Under the pieces are notes generated by a model. It was not told the DNA's origin, searched no databases, and was given only the letters and a program-made list of their open reading frames with translations. Made by a program: the position numbers and the translations under genes. From assembly GCA_011319805.1 (NCBI GenBank), contig SJRY01000275.1:248001-312000 (forward strand): a DNA stretch of 64,000 bases, given 5' to 3'. Below are positions 62,158 to 64,000 of this stretch, in pieces; the stretch's first letter is position 1, and each line of letters opens with the position of its first letter. The DNA comes from Macrocybe gigantea. Its lineage: Eukaryota; Basidiomycota; Agaricomycetes; Agaricales; Callistosporiaceae.

Positions 62158-64000
62158 ATGGCACAGGCGCTATTCGACGAACATCCCTTGGAATCCTATC
62201 TCAGACGTGCGTCGTACATGGCTTCGCGGTGGAAGATTGTCGTGCGGTTGACTTATGCTCCCCTTTTTCGCAGATGCGGGCGAAGTGCACGAGTGCATGC
62301 CTGGCAGCTCGGCCGACATCGAGCTCGAGCTCGATCCAATGGCATATACAGAGACAGAGGAGGAAGCAGAGCTAGACGAGATGGAGTGGCGCCCGGTTTT
62401 TCTGATCCAATCCTCGAGGTGCTTGGGGTTATCTCACTTTCCAGCGCCACACCGTGCTCATGACTTCCTTCTAGTTGTTTAATTCTACTTTTTTGCTTCT
62501 GCAAGCCACGAGCCAGTCCAGTCCATTCATTGAGCGCTTCAAATACGACGTGATATCGTCGTCGCTGCTTGCGGTCTCCCTGCCCTCGGCCCACGGTCGG
62601 ACGACGCGCTCTGCCTTCCCTGGTCATCTAGATCACAGTCGCACTCCCAGTCTCGCTTCCCAACCGGGCACGTCATTCTCGCCACCCGGAGGCCCATCGC
62701 CAGAATCAACACCATCGTACTTGATACCCTCATCGACATTCGCCTTCGCTGTAGTACTTTTTAACGCCGGCCATATTTTTCTCGCACTTGTCTGTCTAGG
62801 TGCATCCGTGTATACGTTAAACATGATGAACAGGACTTCAAAGCATGATATGACACCCGTAAGTTTGTCCTACCTGTCCAGTCGGCTCTCCAAGGAGGCT
62901 AACTTTTGCCGGTATGACCAGTCCTTAGAGTCTTTGAATGAACTTATAGTTGCTAACAATCAGTGGGAGTCGGCGGTCCAAGAAGCAATCAGCATTATAG
63001 AAACTGACGAGCGGAGGTCGGCATCATAAATGCTATCACTGTCGTCAGATCAGCAATGCTCATTTCTTTTACATATGTAGCACTCCGTTTGGCTCTGTGC
63101 CGTCGAGTCCGTCCACCGTTAGAGTTTCACTGCATTCTACGCTCCTCACAACACAAACGCAATGTGATAATATTCGCCATCTCTTCTCCGCTCTGACCTC
63201 CCCCTCAGAACTCTCCCAACTCTCAGAAATGTATGCACCTCCGTCGCCCAGTCCGGTTGCGCTGGATGCTCTTCATAGGCCGCTGTCGCTTCCCGCCAGA
63301 AGACGGACGTTCTCAGTGCCTAATGACCAAGTAACTGATCAGATCGATAAACGCTCGACGTGGAGTGGCACCTACACGACAAAACCGGGTAACCCTGCGA
63401 GTCCAAACTTGCTCCAAAGACGTGAAAAACGTCGGTCAGACTTGGCATCCATTTTTCGGAGCCCCGGACAACCCTCGTCATCCCGATTCACAGCCCATCC
63501 CGTCAGCGCTCCCGTCACACCTTTTCCTGTCAGTCCGCTAACGACCCTTGCTGGCGTGCGTGAGGAAGGTGACGCCGAAGTGGACGACGAGCGCACGTTT
63601 GCAGCTGCCGCGCTGGACTTGCAACGGAAGCGGAAAAATGCAGGTTTGGAGGCGTTCCGAATGCCAAACTGGAATCCCATTACGTCTTCACCCGTCACGC
63701 CAGCGTCGACGCTTTCCTCAGGTTCCCGACTGACACCTATCCAATCCACACGCCATCCACTCTCATCCACAGCCTTCGATCTTGCCCTGCAGAGTGCATT
63801 GGCGTCGAAACGTTACGCATGTGCGCATCTGCTCGCGCTGAGATTCTCCGAGGATGAGGATGAGGGATACTGGGAAGACGTTCGCAGCGTGATAGTCTGC
63901 TCACTTCTGCTCTTTCGGACGCCTCGTCGAGGTTGGAGGACGCGTTGGAGGACGCTGAGAAGCAAAAAGAGCGAGACGCGAACCCCACACCTTCTCTTAA
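62158..64000 (+). CDS. Vezatin/Inp2-like membrane protein, 3' end cut by the window
   Basis: Possible myosin-receptor-type protein (vezatin / Inp2 family), tentative. Exons: 62158-62206, 62274-62418, then from 62522; AFAVVLFNAGHIFLALVCLG forms a membrane helix. SLNELIVANNQWESAVQEAI and the earlier SSPFIERFKYDVISSSLL are the segments that suggest this family. A long Ser/Pro region (about 63080-63780) follows, then ALASKRYACAHLLALRFSED. Near 63891-63896 one base appears missing: the literal frame reads VIVCSLLLFRT, but one insertion gives SLLTSALSDASSRLEDAL and a clear coiled coil to the window edge. It continues beyond 64000. The start is well placed. The family assignment rests on memory of short motifs. 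Confidence 0.6.

Overview
The window is intron-rich nuclear DNA of a filamentous basidiomycete, most likely an Agaricomycete. Genes lie close together on both strands and carry many introns of about 50-60 bases, mostly GT-AG. Several exons are very short (7-17 bases). The protein set is typical of fungi: Rxt3-like, Ytp1-like, Fmp52, Cdc48 and Dga1-type DGAT2 proteins, plus families of secreted lipases and GH5 glucanases. The genes were read directly from the sequence and exon phases were checked by hand.

Layout. 1-4.8 kb: a tandem pair of medium-chain NAD(P)-dependent oxidoreductases with their promoters, each damaged by a one-base frameshift. 5.2-19.1 kb: endonuclease III (NTH1), long-form tRNase Z, and a very long low-complexity protein with an Rxt3-like histone-deacetylase-complex domain. 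19.07-19.6 kb: a 534-base stretch with no CpG, probably a mutated repeat relic. 20-25.3 kb: Ytp1-like membrane protein, Fmp52-like dehydrogenase and an RPAP3-like TPR co-chaperone. 25.7-28.3 kb (minus): an unrecognised Ser/Pro-rich coiled-coil protein. 29.4-42 kb: a secreted-enzyme cluster with three paralogous class 3 lipases around two tandem GH5 glucanase-like genes. 42.2-48.9 kb: tubulin cofactor B, CDC48 and DGAT2. 49.2-55.0 kb (minus): an 18-exon, 1630-residue adenylation-carrier-membrane protein whose reading frame continues into a complete RING finger. 56.8-60.7 kb: two single-pass membrane proteins. 62.2 kb to the end: a vezatin/Inp2-like membrane protein cut by the window edge.

Two points stand out. 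First, the minus-strand synthetase resembles the polylysine-synthetase class (adenylation, carrier, membrane segments, three left-handed beta-helix domains) and appears fused to a C-terminal RING E3-type domain; I know of no such combination. Second, at least thirteen places across nine or ten loci need exactly one extra base to restore a family-like frame, and where I checked this also repairs the exon phases. That points to one-base losses in the assembly rather than widespread gene death, so the models below describe the intended frames and note each break.

How the genes work together: the lipases and GH5 enzymes form a plausible extracellular lipid/beta-glucan module. The remaining genes are housekeeping neighbours (DNA repair, tRNA 3' processing, chromatin, proteostasis, tubulin folding, triacylglycerol synthesis) with no evident shared pathway.
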